The notes: generated by a model not told the origin, from the sequence alone. A stretch of DNA of 64,000 nt from Paulinella micropora (GCA_019918135.1 WBZZ01003576.1:67501-131500); one strand, 5' to 3'. Counted from the stretch's first letter, positions 11,900 through 20,935 are shown. Translations and numbers: made by a program.

Positions 11900-12690
11900 T
11901 GAGGGGTACATAATCAGTGCTCCACTGATTCATGAGACGGAAACTTTTACTGAGAGAAGCTCTCTCACCACGCTCACGGCTCTTGGCTCGGGGTGGCCTC
12001 TGGTATCACTCGGGGTGCGGGGGGTGGGGGTTATCTGAGGGAGGGGGTTGGGCTCAGTGGGTCACTGGACAGGTTGGTTAACTAAACTACTGTCGGTATG
12101 AGTGGGTATGAAGGCGACAGGCTCCACACATTTCCACAAGCCTTGAAATCACTCAACTGCCACAGTAGCGACTGCCTGGACGCGGGGCTCCTGACTTACC
12201 CTCTCTCCCAGAACCCCTCGTGCTCACTTTGCGGATGCCATGGGGATGCTCTGGCGGAGGGTCGGGACGTGTTGGGTGCATGTGACCGGGCCTGTCACTT
12301 AGTGTTCTCGGTAGATGACTCTTTTGTAGCTTCTATCGGACGCAGGGTGGCTTGCCACGACACCTCAATGATGCATAGTACGTCACGTCTCTGGCCTGGT
12401 TACGGGGGCGGGTAACTGAGGCGGGTTCCTGAAGGCTGGTTACGGAAGCTATGTTATTGTTGTTGGGTTCCTGGCTGCTATGTTATTGTTGTTGGGTTCC
12501 TGGCTGCTATGTTATTGTTGTTGGGTTCCTGGCTGCTATGTTATTGTTGTTGGGTTCCTGGCTGCTATGTTATTGTTGTTGGGTTCCTGGCGGCGTACAT
12601 GTTTATGCTTTTTTAAGGGTTGAGCTTTAAATAACCCCACTCGGGTCTTCTTTTATCGAGCTCATCACTCGGTGGATGGAGGCCTGGGGT
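11900..12690 (+). repeat. LINE 5' monomer A
   Basis: It shares long blocks with 13,075-13,689, such as GGCTCTTGGCTCGGGGTGGC and TTGAGCTTTAAATAACCCCA, in the same order. It also contains the 29-bp minisatellite. Tandem 5' monomers of this kind act as promoters in other LINEs, so that role is inferred. Confidence 0.8.
12449..12594 (+). repeat. 29-bp minisatellite, five copies
   Basis: The unit starts GCTATGTTATTGTTGTTGGG and ends TTCCTGGCT. There are five nearly perfect head-to-tail copies inside monomer A, absent from monomer B. Confidence 0.95.
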
Positions 12691-12905
12691 AGACTTATAC
12701 GATGTTTTTGATGCTAGGTTCCGTCTCCAGGGATTCGACTGGCATCGCTGCTTTGCCTCACCGCACTGCCTCACCCACACATCCACGCTGGCACACTGTT
12801 TCTCCTCTTGCTCTTGTACCTATGTCGCACACAGCTATGAGCTCACGCCGATGAGTGGTTGTGACGAGGTGCACCCAGCTGGATTGCGGGCGAGCCACGG
12901 CGGCC

Positions 12906-12908
12906 TCG

Positions 12909-12986
<78 letters not shown>

Positions 12987-13032
12987 TTGTTGTTGTTGTT
13001 GTTGTTGCTTTGCTTTGCTTTGCTTTGCTTTG
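12906..13032 (+). repeat. Compound microsatellite (CT)n-(T)n-(TTG)n-(CTTTG)n
   Basis: It lies between the two LINE 5' monomers. The Leu/Ser/Phe frames across it are not genes. Confidence 0.95.
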
Positions 13033-13074
13033 GGCGAGGCCTAGCTTTCACATGGGTGGGCTGAGCCTATGAGG

Positions 13075-13689
13075 GGCGCACGATAAGCGTTCCATTGATT
13101 TATGAGACGGGTCCCAATTACTGAGAGTAACTCATGTGAGTTGCTCATCATACTCATGGCTCTTGGCTCGGGGTGGCCTCTGGAATCACAAGGGGTGGGC
13201 ACTGGGGGAGGGGGTTGTGTTCAGAGGGTCACCGCGAAGGATGGTCAACCAAACTAGTGTCGGTCGGAGTTTGTACGAAGGCGAGAGGCCCTACACCTTA
13301 CCACAAGCCTTGAAACGACTAAATGACCAAAGTAACGACGGACCGGAGCGGGGCTCCTGGCTCACCCTCTCTCTCAGCACTCTTCGTGCTCATCCTGCGG
13401 ATGCCATGGGGTTGCTCTGGCGGAGGGTTATGGGGTGGTGGGTACACGTGCACGGGCCTGTCACTCTGTGCTCTCGGTAGATGACTCACTTGCAGCGTTT
13501 ATCGGACGCAGGGTGGTTTGCCACGACACCTACCTCGATGATGCACAGCGTGTCCTGCCTCGTGCCTGGTTACGGATGCAGGTGAGTGTTTGTGTGTATT
13601 CCTATACATACGTACACGTATGCTTTTTAAGGGTTGAGCTTTAAATAACCCCACCTGGGTCCTCATTTATCGAGTTTACAACTCGATCA
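13075..13689 (+). repeat. LINE 5' monomer B
   Basis: This is the second copy of the 5' monomer. It ends directly at the LINE start codon and shares TTGAGCTTTAAATAACCCCA with monomer A. Confidence 0.8.
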
Positions 13690-16600
13690 ATGCGGCACCG
13701 GGGTCCCATACCACTTATGTCAGGTGCTTATGCGAAGAGCGCGGCCGCTAGTGCTGGCCCTATGGGTCAAGGCGGTAATCCTTCAGGTTTAGACGTTCCC
13801 CGTGGGAGTGCGCCTGCGGGTGGCGATGGCTACTCGGCCGGGGTGGGGTGGTCGAGTGCTCGCGTACCTGACGGGCAACCTGAATCACGTAGAGCCAGCA
13901 ATCCTGCTGCATCTCGATCACCCTCCCCAACCTCGGAAGAGAAGTCACGTCCGGAAAGGTCTGGTCACGGCGTGTGGCAAGCGGTACCGCCACCGAGGAG
14001 GTGGCGGAGGAAGGTACGAAATGAGCTGGATAAGAGATGTTGCATAGTATGGGGGCTATCGCATGTCTCTCAGACAGTGGTCATGGCGCGAGAGCTCCGA
14101 ATTCTCGGTCTCGGGGAAGTCGAGGTGGAATTCGCGGGCAGAGGTAGTGGGCGACATTTGCGGATTAAATGTGCGTCTTGTGAGGAGGCGGAGAAGATGG
14201 TGCGGCTGCTGCGGGAGCGTAAGTTCTTCACGGGAAAGGTTCACGTTGCGACGGGTAGGACTTTCCGGGAAAGAGAGAAGCAGCGGGCTGCACGGGGGGG
14301 TGCCCAGTATGTAGAGATGCAGAGGGAGCTTCGCAAGCAGGGGTTTGGCTACTGGGTGCTCGACGTGGAAGTCGACGAGCCCCAGGGCGAAGCCTCAAGC
14401 GGTGAATCTCCCTTGGCGGAGTGGGGCGGGATGCGGGAGCTGGAGGAGCTGGGGCGGAGGGTGCAGGATGGGCCGTGGAGGGTGGCGGAGGGCTCCAGGC
14501 GGGCTCAACCGAAGCGCAGGCATCGGCATCAGCTTCGTTCTTCCCAATTTGTGAAAGGCTTCCCACTGAGGGTGGCCTCACATAATTGGCAAGGCAAAGT
14601 GGGTGCGGATAGCCCAGGCTTTGGGGAATGGCCGGAGCACTACAAGGAGCGAGGCTGGGTGATCGTCGGAGTCCAGGAGCACAACCTATCGTCGCAGAAG
14701 GTGGAGAAGCTCCAAGTCGACGGCTTCGCAGTCCTCGGCAAAGCGGCTGCAACTGGTGCGGGCTCGCGTCTCTTGGGGGGAGTCTTGACGTTGGTGGCCA
14801 ACTATCTGGCACCGTGCGCTACCATTGTACAGGCGCCTGTTCCACACCCACAGCAATTGTGGGTGAGGCTGTCGTCTGGGAGCGCGACGGCGTCGGATGT
14901 GTTCGTCGGCAACGGCTACTTCCCCCAAGAAAATCAACGAGAGGAATCTATTGCAGCCTATGAGGCGTGGCAGGCGGCCGTCTCCTACTTCGCCACCAAA
15001 GGTCATGTGGTTACGGTTGGTGATGCTAATGCTAAGCTGGGGCCCGCCAGAATAGCGCGGGAGGAGGGAGTGGTGGGCCTCTTTGGCGAGATAGATGGGA
15101 GGGGTAGAGGGGTTAGGAGTGAGAATGGTGAGTTGCTGGCTGCGATGCTTGTTGCCACGGGGTTGCGCAATCTCAGTGGGTTTTCGCAACCACGGGGGGA
15201 CAAATATTGGTGGTCTAGGCAAGAAAATGTAGGTGGACGAAGGCATCTACTGGATTACATCTGCGTCTCTTCCGAGCTGGCGGAGGAGGCAAGCTTCGGC
15301 GTCGACGAGGTAGACCTTGATACCGACCACAAAGCTGTGTGGGCGGAACTGGTCTGGGGGGGACAGCCACCCCCCAAAAAGCAGGTAAAGAGGTACAAAG
15401 CATTCAAGGCAGAGCGCTTGATAGGCAGGGTAGTTGAGGGTAAGGAGAGTGAGCTGTCTAAGCTTAGGTTGAAGTACGACGAGACCTTTGCAGCTGGTAT
15501 ATCGGGGCTGTTGCCAGATGGCCTCCCAGATCTATCAGCAGTGGAGGACCCGGATGAGCTTCAGCAGGAGGTAGATAGGGTCGCTAGCTTAGTGGTCCGA
15601 GCTTTCACGGGCGCAGCCGTGAAGGTCTTGGGAGTTCGGGTGATTAGGCCAGGGTTTACTAATGCATGGTTTGATGAGAGTCTTAGGGAAGCGATTGCGC
15701 GACGGAGAGAGGCATACGGCCTCTGGCGAAGGAATGAGGCCAACCGAGAGGCCTGGCAAAGATATAAAGAAGCGAGGAAGGCGGTCAGAAGGTTATGCAA
15801 GGAGAAGAAGGAGCAAGCGTGGAAGCGGGTCCAGAATGACACCGCTGCCAACTTCAGGAGCGCTACCATGGCCACGTACTGGAAGCTGTCAAAGCGTTTG
15901 GGCGGGGTTCGGCGGTCGAACGCTTCTGCTCCTGTTCGGAAGCCCGATGGCACTCTGGCATGCACACTCCGGGAAAAACTACAAGAATGGGAAGAATACC
16001 GCCGACGTATGGTGGTCCCCAAAGAAAACCAGTTTTTGGAGGATGCATGTGTAGAGGAAGTCGGTTCTGATGAGGAAGCAGCGCGGATTGAGCCCGAGCG
16101 GAAGGCCCGCGAAACCTTCCAGTATAACGACAACCTGCGCGACCAATTCGAGGCCATGGCGCAAGCCGAGGAGATCCGGACTGAGACGGGCCCGCTGGAC
16201 TATGATTACACCGAGAAGGAAGTGGAGCTCTGCCAGGAAAATCTCCAGAATCACAAAGCGTGCTCACCGGATAAGATCAAGAACGAGATGCTCAAGTACG
16301 GAGGCACGCGGATTGTGAGCTTTCTGGTGCGCTTCTTCAACTGGTTGAAATCGTGCGAATACACCCCCAGCGACTGGGGCAAAGCGATTATCGTCAACAT
16401 CCCAAAAGGAGGCGACCCAACCGATCCGGAAAATTGGAGAGACATCGCGATTCTGAGCTGTCTGGGTAAGATGTATCTGTCCCTTATGGCGGCGAGGCTT
16501 ACGGCTTTCATCGATCAGCCGGGCAGGCTTCGCCCAGAGCAGGGTGGGTTCCGGCCAAAACGTAGTACGGGGGACCAGATTTTTGTCCTTAAGGAGCGTC

Positions 16601-17838
16601 TGCGCCTTAGACAACAAGCTGGCCTCCGTTCTTTCGTTTTGTTCGTGGATCTGAGAAAGGCATTTCCTACGGTTTGGCGGGCCGGGTTGTTTCAGAGGCT
16701 AACCCAGATGGGGGTACAGGGCAAGTTCTATCGCATTCTGCGGCGTTTTTACCGAAGAACGTCATCGCGAGTGCTAGTCGATGGCGAACTCACTGGTGAA
16801 GTGCTGGAAGAGATGGGAGTTCAGCAAGGGTCGCCGTTGTCACCGTCGCTGTTCAACCTCTTCATGGATGAGCTAACGGTCCGAATCGCGAAAGAGTTGG
16901 AGATCGAGGACCTCAACCGCATCGAAGACATACGGACCCTGCTTTACGCCGACGACGTTGCGGTAATTGCGCATAGTGTCACGGAGCTTCAACAGATTGT
17001 AAATGTCGTGGCGACATTCGTGGAGGACTATCGGCTTGAAATCAACCTGAAACCGGGCAAGACGGAAGTCATGCCGATATACGGGCACGCCAAGTCAAAA
17101 AAGTCGCCCCCATGCGTGAGGTTCCGGGGCAAGGTTCTCAACGTCACCGACCACTACAAATACCTGGGAGTTCTGCTCACGGACACCCTCTCCGATAAAC
17201 CGCAAGCGAAGCGGGCGGCGGAAATCACTGTAGCGGGAACGGCTGCCTGCTACCCCCTCTGGATTGCCCATGAAGTTCCAGCGCGTCTTCGGCTGATGAA
17301 TTGGCAGCAAATGGTTGGCGCAAAGTTGCTTTACGCATCGGCTTTTTGGGATCTGCCGGGCGCCAACAAGCTGAGTAAGCTGGAGGGCGCGTTGGTAGCG
17401 CCCCTGCGGGTCATCTTGGGTGTTGGTACGCGCACAAGCGGCTGCATCACCAGGGGTTTAGGCCGCACGCCGAGTTTTAGCATCCTTGCCAAGGCGGCCC
17501 GGCTTCGGTTCCTAGGGCGCATCGAATTACTGGGCAACACAGCGCTAACACGCAGGCTTTACAACACGGGTCGGTGCAAATGGAAGGAAGATACGGAAAA
17601 TTTGATCTTAGCAGATCACAGGCTGCGGGAGGGCTTGGATGCGCTCAAGCGGGTCGTGAACGAAGATGGCACGGTAGATGATAAGGACTGGCGGGCCGCT
17701 CTGGCGAACTGGAACGAGGTGGTAAAGCAATGGTCTGTCCGGCAGGAAGTAGCTGGCTGGGAGCGGCAGGCTAAGCCCTCTGATGGGCTTAGGGTGCTGC
17801 TTAGCCAGATGTCTTCCCGCTCTGCTTTCCCACGTTAG
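13690..17838 (+). CDS. LINE polyprotein: RRM-like, APE endonuclease, reverse transcriptase
   Basis: The frame of 1,382 residues starts at the ATG after monomer B. Residues 1-100 are Gly/Ser/Pro-rich. Residues 110-235 resemble the RNA-binding RRM and basic C-terminal part of L1-type ORF1 proteins (REREKQRAARGG, ELRKQGFGYWVLD). Residues 295-550 are an APE-type endonuclease with SHNWQGKV, a catalytic Glu in GVQEHN, a GDAN motif and DTDHKAVWAEL near the end. Residues 870-1,130 are the reverse transcriptase: FVDLRKAFPT near 985, VQQGSPLSPSLFNLF near 1,044 and LLYADDVAVIA near 1,085. The catalytic YADD is present. The frame stops at a TAG at 17,836 and stays open in the same frame beyond it. ORF1-like and ORF2-like parts are fused, which is less usual than two separate frames. 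Confidence 0.9.
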   Translation: MRHRGPIPLMSGAYAKSAAASAGPMGQGGNPSGLDVPRGSAPAGGDGYSAGVGWSSARVPDGQPESRRASNPAASRSPSPTSEEKSRPERSGHGVWQAVPPPRRWRRKVRNELDKRCCIVWGLSHVSQTVVMARELRILGLGEVEVEFAGRGSGRHLRIKCASCEEAEKMVRLLRERKFFTGKVHVATGRTFREREKQRAARGGAQYVEMQRELRKQGFGYWVLDVEVDEPQGEASSGESPLAEWGGMRELEELGRRVQDGPWRVAEGSRRAQPKRRHRHQLRSSQFVKGFPLRVASHNWQGKVGADSPGFGEWPEHYKERGWVIVGVQEHNLSSQKVEKLQVDGFAVLGKAAATGAGSRLLGGVLTLVANYLAPCATIVQAPVPHPQQLWVRLSSGSATASDVFVGNGYFPQENQREESIAAYEAWQAAVSYFATKGHVVTVGDANAKLGPARIAREEGVVGLFGEIDGRGRGVRSENGELLAAMLVATGLRNLSGFSQPRGDKYWWSRQENVGGRRHLLDYICVSSELAEEASFGVDEVDLDTDHKAVWAELVWGGQPPPKKQVKRYKAFKAERLIGRVVEGKESELSKLRLKYDETFAAGISGLLPDGLPDLSAVEDPDELQQEVDRVASLVVRAFTGAAVKVLGVRVIRPGFTNAWFDESLREAIARRREAYGLWRRNEANREAWQRYKEARKAVRRLCKEKKEQAWKRVQNDTAANFRSATMATYWKLSKRLGGVRRSNASAPVRKPDGTLACTLREKLQEWEEYRRRMVVPKENQFLEDACVEEVGSDEEAARIEPERKARETFQYNDNLRDQFEAMAQAEEIRTETGPLDYDYTEKEVELCQENLQNHKACSPDKIKNEMLKYGGTRIVSFLVRFFNWLKSCEYTPSDWGKAIIVNIPKGGDPTDPENWRDIAILSCLGKMYLSLMAARLTAFIDQPGRLRPEQGGFRPKRSTGDQIFVLKERLRLRQQAGLRSFVLFVDLRKAFPTVWRAGLFQRLTQMGVQGKFYRILRRFYRRTSSRVLVDGELTGEVLEEMGVQQGSPLSPSLFNLFMDELTVRIAKELEIEDLNRIEDIRTLLYADDVAVIAHSVTELQQIVNVVATFVEDYRLEINLKPGKTEVMPIYGHAKSKKSPPCVRFRGKVLNVTDHYKYLGVLLTDTLSDKPQAKRAAEITVAGTAACYPLWIAHEVPARLRLMNWQQMVGAKLLYASAFWDLPGANKLSKLEGALVAPLRVILGVGTRTSGCITRGLGRTPSFSILAKAARLRFLGRIELLGNTALTRRLYNTGRCKWKEDTENLILADHRLREGLDALKRVVNEDGTVDDKDWRAALANWNEVVKQWSVRQEVAGWERQAKPSDGLRVLLSQMSSRSAFPR

Positions 17839-18606
17839 CGGGCGCTGGAGGGGGGAAGTCACAACCTTATCAGAAGGCGATTGTTGAGCTGCAACAATCG
17901 CCTTCGCCTCTACCGATCCAAATTCGGCTCATGCTCGCCGGACTGCTCAAGCTGTTTCGCCTTGTGTGGCACTGAGGTTAACGAGTCGTTACGTCACTTC
18001 CTGCTGCATTGCCCAACGTTTGCGAGCTCTCGTGAGGCACTGTTTAAGTTTATCGATGAGGCGCAAGCCCGGCAGCCCCTCATGCTGAATCGAGGAGGGC
18101 TTTATCACAGGGAACTGCGGGAGGCAGAGGAGGAGATGAGGCTCTTCAAAGAGGAATGGCTGAAGGGGGAGGATGAAAAGATGGCGGCGATGCTCGGCGT
18201 TTTGTTTATCCCTGTCCCAGAAGAGGTGGAGGAGGAGTTAGGAAGGTTTGTTGCCACCATCTGGAAGGAGTGGGAGGAGTTGGAGGCGCATACCAGGGAG
18301 GCAGAGGGGGCGGAGGAGGAGGAGGAGGTGATCGACCTCACGGTCGTTCAGGAGGTGGGTAGAAGGAGGGGAAGGCCTAGTCAGGTAGAATGTCTGGCTA
18401 GATCTGTTGTAGGTGGAGGTCAGCGCAGCGTCGCGGACTTCTTCTCGGCAGATAACTCCTCTCACTCCTTGCACCCACTTGCACATGCACAGCACGCTCA
18501 TTTGCACATTGCACTGCCAGTCGAGTCTTTGGAGCGGAGCCGCGTCACCGAACGGTCCCGTGCTACCAATGGAGGCACATGTCCGACAGGATCAAATGCC
18601 AATTGA
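17839..18606 (+). CDS. LINE C-terminal zinc-binding part after the in-frame TAG
   Basis: This continues the LINE frame after a single TAG. It holds the zinc-binding end typical of many LINE ORF2 proteins (CSPDCSSCFALCG, then HFLLHCPTF), followed by an acidic Glu-rich region and a variable tail ending in TGA at 18,604. A read-through or a point mutation would both explain the TAG. Confidence 0.75.
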   Translation, partial: RALEGGSHNLIRRRLLSCNNRLRLYRSKFGSCSPDCSSCFALCGTEVNESLRHFLLHCPTFASSREALFKFIDEAQARQPLMLNRGGLYHRELREAEEEMRLFKEEWLKGEDEKMAAMLGVLFIPVPEEVEEELGRFVATIWKEWEELEAHTREAEGAEEEEEVIDLTVVQEVGRRRGRPSQVECLARSVVGGGQRSVADFFSADNSSHSLHPLAHAQHAHLHIALPVESLERSRVTERSRATNGGTCPTGSNAN

Positions 18607-18616
18607 CTGATAAGTC

Positions 18617-18645
<29 letters not shown>
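18617..18645 (+). repeat. (ATT)n tail of the LINE
   Basis: This short ATT run follows the LINE 3' end, as it does in the SINE at 11,503. Confidence 0.9.
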
Positions 18646-18650
<5 letters not shown>

Positions 18651-18652
<2 letters not shown>

Positions 18653-18722
18653 GGCACCGCGATAGCACAGTGGTTAAGGTCTACCATCTGGGACCTGTCG
18701 CCAGTTCGATTCCCGTCGGTGG
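18651..18722 (+). repeat. tRNA-like SINE head directly after the LINE tail
   Basis: About 72 bp match the SINE head at 11,234 with roughly ten differences. The A box GATAGCACAGTGG is at 18,661 and the B box AGTTCGATTCC at 18,703. The SINE body does not follow. Transposase coding resumes instead, so this is a truncated copy or a chimeric junction. Confidence 0.75.
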
Positions 18723-20085
18723 GGCAAACTCTAACATCACCTACCTCTATCATATCCTCCGAGCGGATCTCTTTGACCCAAAGACCACGGCATCTAACCA
18801 GTTGGATTTGGAGGTTGACGGGGCGGGCGATAACACTGCAAAGTGCGCCCAGATGTTTTACTGCCAGATCTGCAAGGTGCACTGGAAAGATTCGGTACGT
18901 ACAAACCGCTGCCCGCGCCACCACACACACAATATCCAGGATCAGCGGCATTATGTCACGCGATATTTCGGGTGGAACAAGACCATGACAACCACTAATC
19001 TTGCGCAGGCTTTGTATAAAATGATGATCGGGTATCGCAACAGCAGCAATCGGGTGGTTTTGCTTTTGCTCACGAAAAATTACGACTGGGAAGATTATTT
19101 CTCGCCTTGCGAAAATCCGAACATGAAATATACGAACAAGCCTCTCTCATGGAAATATGAAGCTTCTTTAGCGGAAGGAGGCATGCCTACTGCTGAGTAC
19201 AAGCAGCATGGCGATGCTGATCCCCACTGGTGCGGGGAAGGTGGCGTTCCCGGTGCCCCCCAGCTGAAGGCTTACTTGCGCCCCCCAGTCAAGCTCAGGC
19301 CAACTGAGCTCCCACCAGAGAATTGGGTTACCCAAAAAAAGCGAGAAGATCTGTATGAGATTTTCAAGACTGGCCACATGTCCGAAGAAGAAATGAAATG
19401 GATGAAAGAGATTATGGACACATATCAGATCACTGGCATCCGCAGGGTCGGACTATACGAAGATGAAGGGCTGCCAGGTTACCCTGCTCACTTGGGACCC
19501 TGTGTTGACAGGAAGGGCCATGCGTGGCTAGCTAAAAACATCAGGGTTCTAGCAGATTTGCCTGAAGGGGACCTGTGGGCGGTCCCTCCTGCTAGATTTG
19601 CTGCTCGTGAAGCACGAGACTCGCTTACAGCAGATGAGAAAAAATTGCTTCCCCATCATGAAGTTTTTTCTCGTAAGCCCACGCCCCAACACCCCAAAAC
19701 ATACCCAGGAGCTAGGGTAATGACTGATGATGAAAAGAGGGAGTGACACTCAATCGGAGTCGAGCGAGATCCTGTCGATGACATTACTGCTGCCCTCAGG
19801 AAAGCGAGTGAGGAAGGGCTGACTGAGGCAGAGTTCGGCAAAGTCCGAGAAGTAACTGTTCCCAAGCTCAAGGCATATTGCAAGGCGAAGGGCCTGGCAG
19901 TGGGAGGGAAGAAAGCTGATCTGCTCTCACGTATTTGGGAGCATGCAGCGACGCAAGTAGAAGCTCAGGAAGAGGAGGAGAGTGAGCTCGACTCACAGGC
20001 AGATGACAGTGACAAAGTCGCCGAAGTGCTGGAGGGTAACGCACTTGCAGGACAGTCAGACCTTGAACTATTAGGTAGCGAATGA
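18723..20085 (+). pseudogene. DDE-type transposase, second catalytic part with SAP domain
   Basis: The frame opens right after the tRNA-like head. LDLEVDGAGDNTAK carries the probable second catalytic Asp. About 40 residues later, HHTHNIQDQRH matches the G-H-T-H-x-D-I-D-type motif of DUF7869-like transposases. The middle part is rich in Trp, Pro and charged residues. A TGA at 19,744 interrupts an otherwise open frame. After it comes a SAP domain (VPKLKAYCKAKGLAVGGKKA, then DLLSRIWEHA, at 19,857-19,950), a two-helix DNA-binding motif, and then an acidic tail ending at TGA 20,083. The first catalytic Asp is in the part before the nested LINE. Confidence 0.65.
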
Positions 20086-20424
20086 CACTGATTTTGTAGT
20101 AATGCTTGAAAGTATACATGCGTTAAAAATATAGTTAGCTCGTTGATATTTGTATCAGCACAATGAAGGAAGTGTGATGTTTGTGGAGGGAGTGGGAGAG
20201 GGGGGGGGGAACCTGTGTCACACTGCAAAGTCAACTTTTTTTTTGTAAAATCGTTCGATAATATTAAGTTTATTGTTTTTAATTGAGTTTTACTTAGTTT
20301 TTAATAAAAAAAACAAGAGAGGAATACCGCACGAGTCGCAGTGGTAGGGTTGGGAAGGTGCCCGGGGGGGGGGGGGTGGTCGGGAACGGCCAAACGACCC
20401 CCATCTGCTACGCTAAACTATCAT
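20086..20424. other. Transposon 3' non-coding and subterminal DNA
   Basis: AT-rich DNA with two G-runs (near 20,200 and 20,363), comparable with the G-runs at the left end. I see no gene here. Confidence 0.5.
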
Positions 20425-20574
20425 TTTTTATTCAAGAAACGTTAAATATCATTAAATTAAATGTTTTCCATATGGTTTTAGCTGTTTTAAATGATCCTCT
20501 ATGATTTTAATATATTCCAAAAAGTCGACTTGGGATGACTTGATTTGACTTAGAAGGTAGACTCACCTTCTTCT
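20425..20574 (-). repeat. Right terminal inverted repeat
   Basis: Reverse complement of the left repeat, with the outer end CCTTCTTCT at 20,566-20,574. Confidence 0.9.
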
Positions 20575-20664
20575 AAAACTTTTGTTATCTCTGATTCTCA
20601 GGAAAACGTCTGGCAAACCGACGTATTTTCCAAGGTCACACCATTTCAATTTCAAACACATAAT

Positions 20665-20702
20665 GTCGGAGTAGGGTCTACTCGAGTAGGGTCTACTTCG
20701 AC
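20665..20702 (+). repeat. Palindromic intron motif, copy 2 (doubled)
   Basis: Two overlapping copies of the GGAGTAGGGTCTACTC palindrome share their middle arm. They lie in the probable intron between the ParB-like exon and the transposon. Confidence 0.75.
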
Positions 20703-20724
20703 TTTTTTTTCGTGAACACGTAAT

Positions 20725-20747
20725 GTCGGAGTAGACCCTACTCCGAC
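20725..20747 (-). repeat. Palindromic intron motif, copy 3 (perfect)
   Basis: Perfect 10-bp arms GTCGGAGTAG and CTACTCCGAC with loop ACC, so it reads in reverse relative to most copies. Confidence 0.8.
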
Positions 20748-20826
20748 ATTTTGTTTGTGAACAAATTTTTACTGATTGATTTTTTGCGAAGTAATTTTGA
20801 CTCATTGACCGTTTCACAGAAAAAAA

Positions 20827-20847
20827 GTCGGAGTAGGGTCTACTCGA
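20827..20847 (+). repeat. Palindromic intron motif, copy 4
   Basis: GTCGGAGTAG, then GGT, then CTACTCGAT, preceded by CACAGAAAAAAA. Confidence 0.75.
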
Positions 20848-20911
20848 TCATTATGTTTTTTTCCCGGCCCAGAAAATTTTTTCGACCGTAATTTTCCGAT
20901 TTTTCCGAAAT

Positions 20912-20935
20912 GTAGGAGTAGGGGTCTACTCCTAC
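20912..20935 (+). repeat. Palindromic intron motif, copy 5
   Basis: Arms GTAGGAGTAG and CTACTCCTAC around GGGT. The arms co-vary (CGG to AGG with CCG to CCT), so pairing is kept. Confidence 0.75.

Larger units (their letters stand above)
11840..18645 (+). mobile_element. LINE of about 6.8 kb (APE-type)
   Basis: It consists of a 5' region with two related monomers (about 11,900-12,690 and 13,075-13,689), one long frame (13,690-17,838), a C-terminal continuation (17,839-18,606) and an (ATT)n tail to 18,645. It is nested in the DDE transposase of the TIR transposon. It looks nearly whole, with a single in-frame stop between the RT part and the zinc-binding end. I see no clear target-site duplication because (ATT)n or a tRNA-like head flanks it. 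Confidence 0.8.
2994..20574. mobile_element. Large TIR DNA transposon with DDE transposase and SAP domain
   Basis: The boundaries are set by a nearly identical inverted repeat of about 150 bp (2,994-3,144 against 20,425-20,574, above 90% identity by eye). Inside are a plus-strand DDE-type transposase (8,198-9,790 and 18,723-20,085) and a minus-strand accessory gene (3,763-7,233). About 8 kb of LINE, SINE and microsatellite DNA is nested in the transposase, so the element without that load would be near 9-10 kb. The flanks on both sides belong to one minus-strand host gene, which supports a simple insertion. I could not define a clean target-site duplication, and short imperfect matches (AT, or 7-9 bp) are possible. 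The superfamily is not certain. The transposase resembles large eukaryotic proteins with a DUF7869-type C-terminal domain rather than a classical named superfamily. Confidence 0.75.

Noticed and set aside
12449-12594. A CRISPR array, suggested by five 29-bp repeats.
   Set aside because: The repeats are directly adjacent with no spacers, and the context is a eukaryotic LINE 5' region.
1508-19746. Possible reassigned stop codons, from TAG at 1,508 and 17,836 and TGA at 1,724 and 19,744 inside otherwise open host, LINE and transposase frames.
   Set aside because: Both TAG and TGA occur in frame, and both also serve as plausible terminators elsewhere. The same genes carry frame slips, so decay or assembly error is simpler.
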